Below are positions 37,298 through 44,691 of a DNA stretch of 64,000 nucleotides, one piece after another. This DNA comes from Campylobacter canadensis. GTDB lineage: Bacteria > Campylobacterota > Campylobacteria > Campylobacterales > Campylobacteraceae. The position numbers and the translations under genes were made by a program. The notes below the pieces were generated by a model that was not told where the DNA came from, ran no database searches, and was given only the letters and a program-made list of their open reading frames with translations. Position 1 is the first letter of the stretch. Every line of letters starts with the position of its first letter. Where the stretch lies: assembly GCF_013177655.1 (NCBI RefSeq), contig NZ_CP035946.1, positions 992,001 to 1,056,000 of the forward strand, in the 5' to 3' direction.

Positions 37298-38621
37298 AAA
37301 AAAGCAAGTATTATTTGAATGCCAAGCTTGTGGAAATAGACAAATTAAATTCTTAGGAAAATGCCCTGAATGCGGTGTTTTTAATAGTTTTTTAGAACTA
37401 AATGAAGAACAAATTAATCATTTAAAAAACGAAGATAAAAAAATAAACAAAGAAGAAGCCTTAAGCATTTGTGATATTCAAATAGAAACAATAGATAAAT
37501 TCACAAGCTTTGATAATGAGCTTGATTTAGTTTTAGGCGGCGGAATTGTAAAAGGGTCTTTAATTTTACTTGGTGGTTCGCCTGGAGTTGGTAAATCTAC
37601 GCTTTTGCTAAAAATTGCTGCAAATTTAGCAAAAAATAATAAAAAAGTCTTATATGTTAGTGCAGAAGAAAGCAAATCTCAAATAAAAATCCGTGCAAAC
37701 AGACTAAATGCAAATGAAAAAAATCTTTTTTTACTAACCGAACTTTGCTTTGAAAATATAAAAGATGAACTAATTAAAAATCAATATGATTTGCTAATAA
37801 TAGATAGCATTCAAACAATTTATTCAGAAAATATAAATTCTTGTGCAGGTTCAATTACCCAAGTAAGAGAACTAACCTTTGAACTTATGAAAATTAGCAA
37901 AAGTAAAAATATAAGCACCTTTGTCATTGGACATATTACAAAAGAAGGTTCAATAGCAGGTCCAAGAGTGCTTGAGCATATGGTTGATGTTGTTTTATAT
38001 TTTGAGGGCGATACAGGAAAAGAATTAAGAATTTTGCGTGGTTTTAAAAATCGTTTTGGAAGTACTAGCGAGATTGGAATTTGGCAAATGAGCGAAAACG
38101 GGCTGATAGCTGCTTCAAAAAGTAAATTTTTAAATAGAAATAAAAAACAAGCAGGAACAGCTCTTACAATAATAATGGAAGGAAGTAGAGCAATCACCCT
38201 TGAAGTACAAGCTCTTGTTTGTGAAAGCTCTTACCCAAAAAGAAGTGCAACAGGCTTTGATAGAAATAGACTTGATATGATTTTAGCCCTTTTAGAAAAA
38301 AAACTTGAAATCCCACTTAGAAACTACGATGTGTTTATAAATATTAGCGGAGGTATAAAGGTTAATGAAACAGGAGCTGATTTGGCAGTAGCAGCTGCTA
38401 TAATATCAAGTTTTAAAAATAGAATTTTAAGTAGTGAAAGTGTTTTTATAGGCGAACTTAGCTTAAATGGTAATATTTGTGAGATTTACAATCTTGACAT
38501 TCGCTTAAACGAAGCTAAAAACCAAGCTTTTAAAAATGCTATAATACCTAATCAAACCAATTTTAAAGGAATAAAATGTTTTATCGCAAAAGAACTTTCT
38601 CAAGTGTTAGAATGGATGTAA
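37290..38621 (+). CDS. radA: DNA repair protein RadA
   Basis: RadA is a RecA-related ATPase that promotes branch migration in recombination and transformation. The zinc finger (CQACG, CPECG) is at residues about 9-29, Walker A (GGSPGVGKSTLLLK) follows, then the RadA-specific KNRFGST motif and a Lon-like C-terminal domain (about 280-440). The frame opens earlier, but the ATG at 37290 gives the normal MAKKKQV start (443 aa) and overlaps ftsY by 8 bases. ComEC-independent transformation genes are not seen nearby except the pseudopilin that follows. Confidence 0.95.
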   Translation: MAKKKQVLFECQACGNRQIKFLGKCPECGVFNSFLELNEEQINHLKNEDKKINKEEALSICDIQIETIDKFTSFDNELDLVLGGGIVKGSLILLGGSPGVGKSTLLLKIAANLAKNNKKVLYVSAEESKSQIKIRANRLNANEKNLFLLTELCFENIKDELIKNQYDLLIIDSIQTIYSENINSCAGSITQVRELTFELMKISKSKNISTFVIGHITKEGSIAGPRVLEHMVDVVLYFEGDTGKELRILRGFKNRFGSTSEIGIWQMSENGLIAASKSKFLNRNKKQAGTALTIIMEGSRAITLEVQALVCESSYPKRSATGFDRNRLDMILALLEKKLEIPLRNYDVFINISGGIKVNETGADLAVAAAIISSFKNRILSSESVFIGELSLNGNICEIYNLDIRLNEAKNQAFKNAIIPNQTNFKGIKCFIAKELSQVLEWM

Positions 38622-39118
38622 AAAGAGCTTTTACCTTATTAGAGCTTGTGGTTGTAGTTGTTTTAGTTGCTATTTTAAGCAGCGTTGCAGTATCAAAAAT
38701 CCATACTGGAAGCAAACTAGATGAATATGTTTATAACTTATTAAACGATATTAGATACACACAAATACTAGCACTAAGCTACGATGCTTATAATGGCAGT
38801 ACTAACTTTGATCAAATTAAAAATTCATATTATCTTAATTTTGGTACAAATTGTTATAGCATTTTTTTTAATAAAAGCACTCAAGAGATAATCAATGATT
38901 ATATGGGTTCTAATAGTAAATTAGAATGTAAACAAGGTTCAAGAACATATTTAGATGGATTAGCAATAACTGGTAATCCTATTGGTTTTGATTATCTAGG
39001 TCGTCCTATTATTAGTGACGGCATTGCTAATACACCAAGCGAAATCACATTAAAATACAATAGTGAGGAAAAAATAATAACAATACAGCCATACACAGGC
39101 TATTTATCGGTAAAATAA
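38612..39118 (+). CDS. Prepilin-like (pseudopilin) protein
   Basis: With the ATG at 38612 the protein is 168 residues and starts MDVKRAFTLLELVVVVVL, a type IV prepilin leader with cleavage expected between Ala6 and Phe7 and Glu at mature position 5. One hydrophobic helix follows, then a globular domain with two Cys (FGTNCYSIF, KLECKQG) that could form a disulfide. Pseudopilins of this kind serve DNA uptake or a type II-like system in Campylobacter. The start overlaps the radA stop by 10 bases. The rest of the system is not in this window. Confidence 0.85.
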   Translation: MDVKRAFTLLELVVVVVLVAILSSVAVSKIHTGSKLDEYVYNLLNDIRYTQILALSYDAYNGSTNFDQIKNSYYLNFGTNCYSIFFNKSTQEIINDYMGSNSKLECKQGSRTYLDGLAITGNPIGFDYLGRPIISDGIANTPSEITLKYNSEEKIITIQPYTGYLSVK

Positions 39119-39119
39119 T

Positions 39120-39737
39120 ATGAATAAAGAATTATATTTTAATATTAAAGATAAATATCCTAATGTAAGGATAATTGCTGTAAGCAAATACACAAGCGAT
39201 GAAAACATAAAAGAGCTATTTTCACTAGGTCATAAAGAATTTGCAGAAAATAAGGTTCAAGATTTACTTAGAAAAAAAGAAGAGCTTTCAAAAGAAATTT
39301 CTTGGCATTTTATTGGAAATTTACAAAAAAATAAAATAAACCATCTAATAAAAACAAAACCTATTTTATGGCAAAGTTGTACTAGCTTTGCTCTTGCACA
39401 CGAAGTAGATAAAAGACTTGATTATAAACTTGATTGCCTTTTGCAAATCAACTCGTCTTGCGAAGATAGCAAAAGTGGAATAAGCACTCAACAAGCTTTA
39501 GATGAGTATTTAAAAATACAAAATGAATGTAGTAATTTAAACCTAATAGGCATTATGTGTATTGGTGCAATTGATGAAAAATACACTCAAAAAAGTTTTG
39601 AAGACTGCTATAAAATTTATGAAGAAGTAAAAAAATACGGAGCAAAAATATGCTCAATGGGAATGAGTTCTGATTACGAACTAGCAATTAAATGCGGTTC
39701 TAATATGATAAGATTAGGCTCAATTTTATTTAAGTGA
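39120..39737 (+). CDS. YggS-family pyridoxal-phosphate homeostasis protein
   Basis: The 205-residue protein is the single-domain alanine-racemase-like barrel that binds PLP without known catalysis. The PLP lysine is in IIAVSKYTSDENIKEL; FAENKVQDLLRK, WHFIGNLQKNK, MCIGA, and the closing SMGMSSDYELAIKCGSNMIRLG are all conserved. It buffers free PLP in the cytoplasm. It follows the pseudopilin gene with one base between stop and start, and a strong hairpin ends the transcript. Confidence 0.94.
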   Translation: MNKELYFNIKDKYPNVRIIAVSKYTSDENIKELFSLGHKEFAENKVQDLLRKKEELSKEISWHFIGNLQKNKINHLIKTKPILWQSCTSFALAHEVDKRLDYKLDCLLQINSSCEDSKSGISTQQALDEYLKIQNECSNLNLIGIMCIGAIDEKYTQKSFEDCYKIYEEVKKYGAKICSMGMSSDYELAIKCGSNMIRLGSILFK

Positions 39738-39788
39738 TTTAAAAGCTATTTTTTTACTTAAACAAGTTTGTCTTAGTAAGATTAAATA

Positions 39789-39817
39789 ATTTTATTGGAA
39801 ATTGCTTCCAATAAAAT
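39789..39817. terminator. Bidirectional terminator between yggS and the Lys-rich protein gene
   Basis: A perfect 12-bp stem (ATTTTATTGGAA and its mirror) with loop ATTGC lies between two convergent genes. The stem ends are A/T-rich on both sides, so the hairpin can act on both transcripts. Its right end overlaps the stop codon of the minus-strand gene. Confidence 0.7.
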
Positions 39818-40203
39818 CAATATCCTTCATTTTCTGAAATTTGATACTCTAATTCTTCTAATTTCTCATCAATTTCATAAATTTTTTCTTTTAATTTTTC
39901 AATTTCTTGAACTAATCTATCATAAGAGCCTTTCTCGCTATTATTTTTAACTTGCTTTAAAATATTTAGCTCTGCTCTAATTTTTTCAATCTCATTTTGC
40001 AAGCTATCATTAACAACCACCTTACTAGCTGCACTCTTAACTTCGCTTACTTTTTGTGCTTTTACATTTTCTTTTACGCTTTCTTTTGCACTTTCTTTTG
40101 CTTTTGTATTTGTTTTTTTAGTGCTTGTTGTTGCTTTTTTGCTACTTTCATTGCTTTTTTTAACACTAGTTTTTGCACTAGTTTTAGCTTTTTTTTCTGC
40201 CAT
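39817..40203 (-). CDS. Lys/Ala/Ser/Thr-rich protein with C-terminal coiled coil
   Basis: I do not recognise this 128-residue protein. Residues 1-60 are almost only Lys, Ala, Ser, Thr and Glu, with repeats of the type KTSAKTSVKK and KESAKESVKE, like the tail of histone H1-like bacterial proteins. Residues about 65-125 form a clear coiled coil (IEKIRAELNILKQV, LVQEIEKLKEKIYEIDEKL). It may bind nucleic acid or an acidic partner, but this is a guess from composition. It has a good AAGGAG-type ribosome-binding site. Confidence 0.6.
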   Translation of the reverse strand: MAEKKAKTSAKTSVKKSNESSKKATTSTKKTNTKAKESAKESVKENVKAQKVSEVKSAASKVVVNDSLQNEIEKIRAELNILKQVKNNSEKGSYDRLVQEIEKLKEKIYEIDEKLEELEYQISENEGY

Positions 40204-40249
40204 ATTTTCTCCTTAAATTATAAAAAAACCGCATTTTAGATATAAATAA

Positions 40250-40774
40250 TTAACCTTCGTTTAAAAAGCTATTAATTTTTTTTATAATATTTTTTTCTGT
40301 TAGGTTTGAGATTTCTCCTTTATACTCTCCTTTATCGTTTATAAAATATAACGATGAACTGTGTGCTACTGTGTAAAGCGCTTCTGAATCTTGATATACA
40401 TATTCATATTTCACACCATAGTTTTTTGCTATTTTAACAAGCTCTTCTTCGCTTGGAACTAATCCTATTGAATTTTCTTGAAAGAATTTTACATATTCTT
40501 CAACGCTTTTTACATCATCTCTTTTAGGGTCAAGCGTTATAAAAACTAATTTTATATTTTTATTATCAAGCTTAGCTAAAACATCACTTGCTCTACTAAG
40601 TGAAAAAGGGCAAACATCAGGGCATAAAGTGTAACCAAAATAAATAAGCAAATTTTCGCCTTTAAAATCTTTTAACGAGTAATTTTTATCAAGCCCTTGT
40701 AAATTAAAATCATATTTATTCTCGCTACAAGCACTTAATAAAAAAAGCAAAAATACGAGTATAATTTTTTTCAT
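40250..40774 (-). CDS. SCO1/SenC-family lipoprotein
   Basis: The 174-residue protein has a lipobox at Cys16 (FLLSACSEN) and a thioredoxin-like SCO domain with copper-binding CPDVCP (Cys51, Cys55) and His138 (VAHSSS). SCO proteins deliver copper to, or reduce, the CuA site of cytochrome oxidases; Campylobacter has a cbb3 oxidase, so a wider thiol or copper role is likely. It is the last gene of the PCu(A)C-hypothetical-SCO operon, a common copper-chaperone pairing. Confidence 0.93.
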   Translation of the reverse strand: MKKIILVFLLFLLSACSENKYDFNLQGLDKNYSLKDFKGENLLIYFGYTLCPDVCPFSLSRASDVLAKLDNKNIKLVFITLDPKRDDVKSVEEYVKFFQENSIGLVPSEEELVKIAKNYGVKYEYVYQDSEALYTVAHSSSLYFINDKGEYKGEISNLTEKNIIKKINSFLNEG

Positions 40775-40779
40775 AATAA

Positions 40780-41223
40780 CTACCTTTTTACATCAAAATC
40801 AATGTATAAATTTAAACTTTTTTCCCCACTAAATAATTCTAATCTATATCTCATAATGTTTTCAGCACAAGCACTAAAAACTAAATCAGCATAATAATCT
40901 TTATTGTTTTTACTTGAAAATTCTTCTACAATATCGCCCATATACATATTTAATCCATAAAATCTTGCATTTAAATTATCTATTTTTCCAAGATTTTTTA
41001 TATGTAGAGTGTTTTCTACCATTATTTCTAAGGGCTGCTTTTGAAAATAAATCTCAATTTCTTTATTATTAAATTCTAAAAAACAATGCTCTTTATTTAA
41101 ATTGCATTCTAAGGGAGTTAATTCAGTAATCAACTCTCTTTTTTTAAAATTTTGCTTAGGATAAAAAATAATTACAATTGCAATAAAAATTATTACAAAT
41201 AATAAAATAAATATTTTTTTCAT
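40780..41223 (-). CDS. Membrane-anchored periplasmic protein in the copper operon
   Basis: The 147-residue protein has one N-terminal hydrophobic segment (about 4-22) that may be an anchor, followed by a probably beta-rich periplasmic domain with CNLNKEHCFLEF near residue 39 and a third Cys in FSACAENIM. No known motif is visible. It lies between the PCu(A)C and SCO genes with junctions of one and five bases, and I recall an unnamed gene at this spot in C. jejuni, so it probably works in copper delivery or its sensing; this is inferred from context. Confidence 0.75.
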   Translation of the reverse strand: MKKIFILLFVIIFIAIVIIFYPKQNFKKRELITELTPLECNLNKEHCFLEFNNKEIEIYFQKQPLEIMVENTLHIKNLGKIDNLNARFYGLNMYMGDIVEEFSSKNNKDYYADLVFSACAENIMRYRLELFSGEKSLNLYIDFDVKR

Positions 41224-41657
41224 TAGTGATGTTTATGCGCTTTTATTGCTTTTGATGGAATATCTTTTAAAACTATTTCTTCATTATTATCAAATTTTAA
41301 TTTTACATCAAGTTTTGTATCATCAACTATTGGCTCTTTAATATCAAAAAGCATAATATGTAAACTTTTTGGCTTTAATTCAACACTTGAATGAGCTGGT
41401 ATTACAATATCTTTTACTCTTACCATTTTCATCATTCCGTTTTCATGTAAATGAGTGTGCAATTCTGTTGTTTTAGCATAAGATGAATTAGCATCAATTA
41501 AACTTATATCCTTATCGCTAGTATTTTCAATATTCATAAAAATTGCTGAATTTTTTGCATTTGGCATACTTTGTTTTACATAAGCATCTTTAATTACTAT
41601 ATCTGCACTAAAAGCAAATAAACTTAAACCTAAAACTAGGACTGTTTTTTTAAACAT
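41223..41657 (-). CDS. PCu(A)C copper chaperone
   Basis: The periplasmic Cu(I) chaperone family that hands copper to oxidases together with SCO. The frame is open to 41762, but the ATG at 41657 has a strong AAGGAG seven bases upstream and starts a normal signal peptide (about 1-18), giving 144 aa. The copper site is visible: MNIENTS, HTHLHENGMMKM and LHIMLFDIK, matching the H(M)x10Mx21HxM pattern. The tail ends HKHH, a possible extra metal site. It heads the three-gene copper operon and is divergent from pgp2. Confidence 0.9.
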   Translation of the reverse strand: MFKKTVLVLGLSLFAFSADIVIKDAYVKQSMPNAKNSAIFMNIENTSDKDISLIDANSSYAKTTELHTHLHENGMMKMVRVKDIVIPAHSSVELKPKSLHIMLFDIKEPIVDDTKLDVKLKFDNNEEIVLKDIPSKAIKAHKHH

Positions 41658-41753
41658 TTTTTCTCCTTTTGTATTGTAATTTTGATAATCATAAATATAA
41701 ATAATTAATGTTTGATATTTTTTATTATTAACAATAGCATTAAGTATAAATTT

Positions 41754-41759
41754 TATAAT
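41754..41759 (+). promoter_or_regulatory. -10 box for pgp2
   Basis: TATAAT lies 30 bases before the pgp2 start in the gap to the divergent copper operon. An AGGGAG ribosome-binding site follows it. Confidence 0.55.
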
Positions 41760-41789
41760 CATTAGTTTTAATAATTTTAGGGAGTTTTT

Positions 41790-42749
41790 ATGAAAAAAAT
41801 AATATTTTTTATCTTGACTATAAATTTATTTGCTACTGATTTAACGCAACTTTATTTAAAAGAAGGTATAAAAGCAGTTGAAAAAAAACTACAAGAAAAC
41901 ATAACAAAAACGGATTTTTGGAAAAACGAACTTAAAGATTTAGACCTAGAATACGGGTATTATAGCGATGATGCAATGATAATAATAGTAGATAAAACTA
42001 GTAAGAATTTTGAAGTTTATGAAGAACAAGACAATAAATTAAAAAAGATTTTTGAGCAAATTGTAATTACTGGCTTAATGGGAGAGAAAAAAATTGAAGG
42101 AGATTTAAAAACCCCTATTGGTTTTTATGAAGTTTTAAAAGAAATAAATCCGCCTGAATACTATGGTCCAACAGCCTTTGTGTTATCATATCCAAATTTA
42201 TTAGACAAAGCACAAAATAAAACAGGTTCTGGCATTTGGATTCACGGTTTTCCACTTGATGGAGATGTAAGATATGATGCTTATAAAACAAAGGGCTGTG
42301 TAGTAATGACAAACGATGTTTTGCTTGATTTTAAAGAATTGCTAAAAAATAAAAAAGCCTATGTTTTAATTAATGAAAAAGGTCAAAGCAAAACAAACAT
42401 TGATGAAATTTCTTTATTATTATCAAATCTATTTAAGTGGAAAAATGCTTGGACAAATAGCGATACAAAAGAATATTTATCTTTTTATAGTGAAGATTTT
42501 GTACGCTTTGATGGTATGAAATTTGCAAAATTTAAAGAACAAAAAGAAATAATTTTTAAAAGAAAGGAAAATAAAATTATTAACTTTTCAAACATTTCAA
42601 TAAGCCCATACCCTAATATTGAAAACAAAAAACTTTTTAGAATTTCTTTTAGTGAAGATTACAAAAGCGATAATTATTCTTTTGTTGGAGAAAAGACAAT
42701 TTATGTTGAGTTATTAAATGATAAATTCTTAATTTTAACAGAGCAATAA
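41790..42749 (+). CDS. pgp2: Peptidoglycan LD-carboxypeptidase Pgp2 (Csd6-like)
   Basis: The 319-residue secreted enzyme removes the terminal D-Ala of tetrapeptide stems and is needed for helical shape. After a signal peptide (about 1-15) comes an L,D-transpeptidase (YkuD) fold with IWIHGFPLDG (His152) and the catalytic TKGC (Cys170). The C-terminal domain (about 210-319) looks like the NTF2-like pocket typical of Csd6/Pgp2. Its neighbour alr makes the D-Ala that it removes. The product of Pgp2 is the substrate of Pgp1, also in this window. Confidence 0.92.
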   Translation: MKKIIFFILTINLFATDLTQLYLKEGIKAVEKKLQENITKTDFWKNELKDLDLEYGYYSDDAMIIIVDKTSKNFEVYEEQDNKLKKIFEQIVITGLMGEKKIEGDLKTPIGFYEVLKEINPPEYYGPTAFVLSYPNLLDKAQNKTGSGIWIHGFPLDGDVRYDAYKTKGCVVMTNDVLLDFKELLKNKKAYVLINEKGQSKTNIDEISLLLSNLFKWKNAWTNSDTKEYLSFYSEDFVRFDGMKFAKFKEQKEIIFKRKENKIINFSNISISPYPNIENKKLFRISFSEDYKSDNYSFVGEKTIYVELLNDKFLILTEQ

Positions 42750-42750
42750 A

Positions 42751-43728
42751 ATGGCTTATATTACAATAAATAAAGAAAATTATTTTTATAATTTAAATGA
42801 GTGTTTAAAACATATAAATAATAATATTGATAATTTTGTTTTAATATTAAAAGACAATGCCTATGGGCATGGATTATTGCAAATCTCAAATCTAGCTTTA
42901 GAATTTGGGATTAACTTCATTGCCTTAAAAAATCAAAATGAAGCAGAAGAAGTTAAAAATAAATTCAAAAATATCTTATTACTTTCTCAACTAGCACAAG
43001 ATTATGAAAGTAATGAAAACTATATTTTAGGAATAAATTCTCTTGATTATTTTAACTACACAAAGAAAAACGATAAAATAATGCTAAAGTTAAATACAGG
43101 TATGAATAGAAACGGCTTGCAAATTAATGAATTAAAACAAGCAATTAAAATAATAAAAGAGCAAAAATTAAGATTTTTAGGCGCTTACACTCATTTTTCA
43201 AGTCCAAATAATATTGACAAACAAAAAAAACTTTATAAAGAATATTGTACTTATTTACAAGATAATTATGATGAAAAATTATTTTTTCATTCAAGTAATT
43301 CTAGTGCGGTTTTTTTAAATAAGAATGATGATTTAGCTGCAAGATGCGGTTTAGCACAATTTGGTTTTTGCGATGTGGAGGCTAATTTAAAGCCAGTTAT
43401 GAGCCTATATGCACAAAAATTATCTTCAAGAACAATACAAAAAGATGAAATAATAGGCTATGATGAAAGATTTAAAGCTACAAAATCAATGCTTGTTTCA
43501 ACATATGATTTAGGTTATGCTGATGGCTTAATTTATAAAGAAAATATAAAAATAAAAAATAATATTAAAATTCTAGGCAAAATTTCAATGGATAGTTTTG
43601 TATGTGAAAGCAATCAAAATGAACTTTGCATTTTTGATAATGCTTATGAATTTGCAAAAGAATTTAACACAACCGTCTATGAAATTTTTGTTAGACTAAA
43701 TCAAAATATTAAAAAAATTATAATTTAA
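42751..43728 (+). CDS. alr: Alanine racemase
   Basis: The 325-residue PLP enzyme converts L- to D-alanine for peptidoglycan. The PLP lysine is Lys34 in LKDNAYGHGL, followed by MLKLNTGMNRNGL and, in the C-terminal beta domain, YDLGYADGL (second catalytic Tyr region) and the KISMDSF segment. The protein is shorter than most Alr (about 360 aa) but similar to the Campylobacter form. It starts one base after the pgp2 stop. Confidence 0.94.
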   Translation: MAYITINKENYFYNLNECLKHINNNIDNFVLILKDNAYGHGLLQISNLALEFGINFIALKNQNEAEEVKNKFKNILLLSQLAQDYESNENYILGINSLDYFNYTKKNDKIMLKLNTGMNRNGLQINELKQAIKIIKEQKLRFLGAYTHFSSPNNIDKQKKLYKEYCTYLQDNYDEKLFFHSSNSSAVFLNKNDDLAARCGLAQFGFCDVEANLKPVMSLYAQKLSSRTIQKDEIIGYDERFKATKSMLVSTYDLGYADGLIYKENIKIKNNIKILGKISMDSFVCESNQNELCIFDNAYEFAKEFNTTVYEIFVRLNQNIKKIII

Positions 43729-43736
43729 GGAAAAAA

Positions 43737-44084
43737 ATGCTTATTTTTGGTCTTGATTTCATAAATAATAAAAAAATAGGTTTTAATAATGATAGTAAGA
43801 TACAATGTATTGATTTTGATGAAAAAAATATAAAAGAAAATTCTGCAGTTTTTTGTAATGATATTAATGAAATTTTAATTGCAAATGCACTAAATGCAGC
43901 CTTTATTATCCCTAATAAATCAATTTTAAACGACTGTGTTAATTTAGCAGAATATTATTTATTTGATAGCAAAATTTTAAGCCTTGTAAAAACAAAAGAA
44001 GAGCTTTTTAAAGCTGCAAAATTAAAATGCGATGCTGTTTTTGTGTGCGAATACAACGAAAAGTATAAAGAATATTTTTTATAA
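43737..44084 (+). CDS. Small protein of unknown function between alr and the ComF-like gene
   Basis: I do not recognise this 115-residue product. It is soluble, has no signal peptide, and shows an alpha/beta pattern: strands such as AVFCNDINEILIANALNAAFII and DAVFVCEYNEKY, with helices in between. The Rossmann-like alternation would fit a small nucleotide- or NAD-related fold but no motif supports it. Eight bases separate it from alr and none from the ComF-like gene, so it is cotranscribed with both. Confidence 0.7.
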   Translation: MLIFGLDFINNKKIGFNNDSKIQCIDFDEKNIKENSAVFCNDINEILIANALNAAFIIPNKSILNDCVNLAEYYLFDSKILSLVKTKEELFKAAKLKCDAVFVCEYNEKYKEYFL

Positions 44085-44651
44085 ATGTTATGCTTTAAAT
44101 GCAATAATTTTAGCCTTTTTACCTTTTGCTCTAAATGTAAAAAAGAGCTTTTAGATTTTAAAATTAAAAGAAGAATTATAGAAGATAAATTGGTAGTATA
44201 TTCATTTTACGAATATTCAAAAATAAAAAAATTACTTTCACACAAACACTATTTAAGTGGATATTTTGTATTAAACAACCTTGCAAAATTCAGCCTTAAA
44301 AGGTTTGATTTTTGCCTAGAAGAAAAAGTAAATATTATAGCAGTTGATGATGATATAAAAAGTGGTTATTCTCACACAAGCATTTTAGCAAAACACCTAC
44401 AAAATAAAAACGCAAAAGCACTTTATTCTGCAATATTTAAAAGCAAAAACATAAGTTATAAAGGTAAAAGCAAAAGCTTTAGAAAAGCAAATAAAAAGGG
44501 TTTTTATTTAGTAAAAAAGCCAAAATACCCTGTAATTTTAGTTGATGATATTTTAACCACAGGCTCAACGCTAATGCAAGCTTATAAAATGTTAAAAAAA
44601 GAAAAAATAAGAGTTCTTTTTGCCGTTGTGTTAGCTGATGTGAAAGACTAA
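44085..44651 (+). CDS. ComF-family phosphoribosyltransferase-like protein
   Basis: The 188-residue protein begins with a zinc-ribbon-like pair (CFKC and CSKC at residues about 3-19) and ends in a PRTase domain with the PRPP motif PVILVDDILTTGSTLMQAY. This is the ComF/GntX arrangement. ComF proteins take part in DNA uptake during transformation; the substrate of the PRTase fold is unknown. It lies directly upstream of gyrA, as in C. jejuni as I recall it. Confidence 0.88.
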   Translation: MLCFKCNNFSLFTFCSKCKKELLDFKIKRRIIEDKLVVYSFYEYSKIKKLLSHKHYLSGYFVLNNLAKFSLKRFDFCLEEKVNIIAVDDDIKSGYSHTSILAKHLQNKNAKALYSAIFKSKNISYKGKSKSFRKANKKGFYLVKKPKYPVILVDDILTTGSTLMQAYKMLKKEKIRVLFAVVLADVKD

Positions 44652-44656
44652 AGCAT

Positions 44657-44662
44657 TATAAT
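44657..44662 (+). promoter_or_regulatory. -10 box for gyrA
   Basis: TATAAT 30 bases before the gyrA start, with AAGGAT as ribosome-binding site. It overlaps the end of the ComF-like gene only by its spacer, so gyrA can be transcribed on its own. Confidence 0.6.
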
Positions 44663-44691
44663 AAAGAAATTTTCTCACCAAAAGGATAGTA

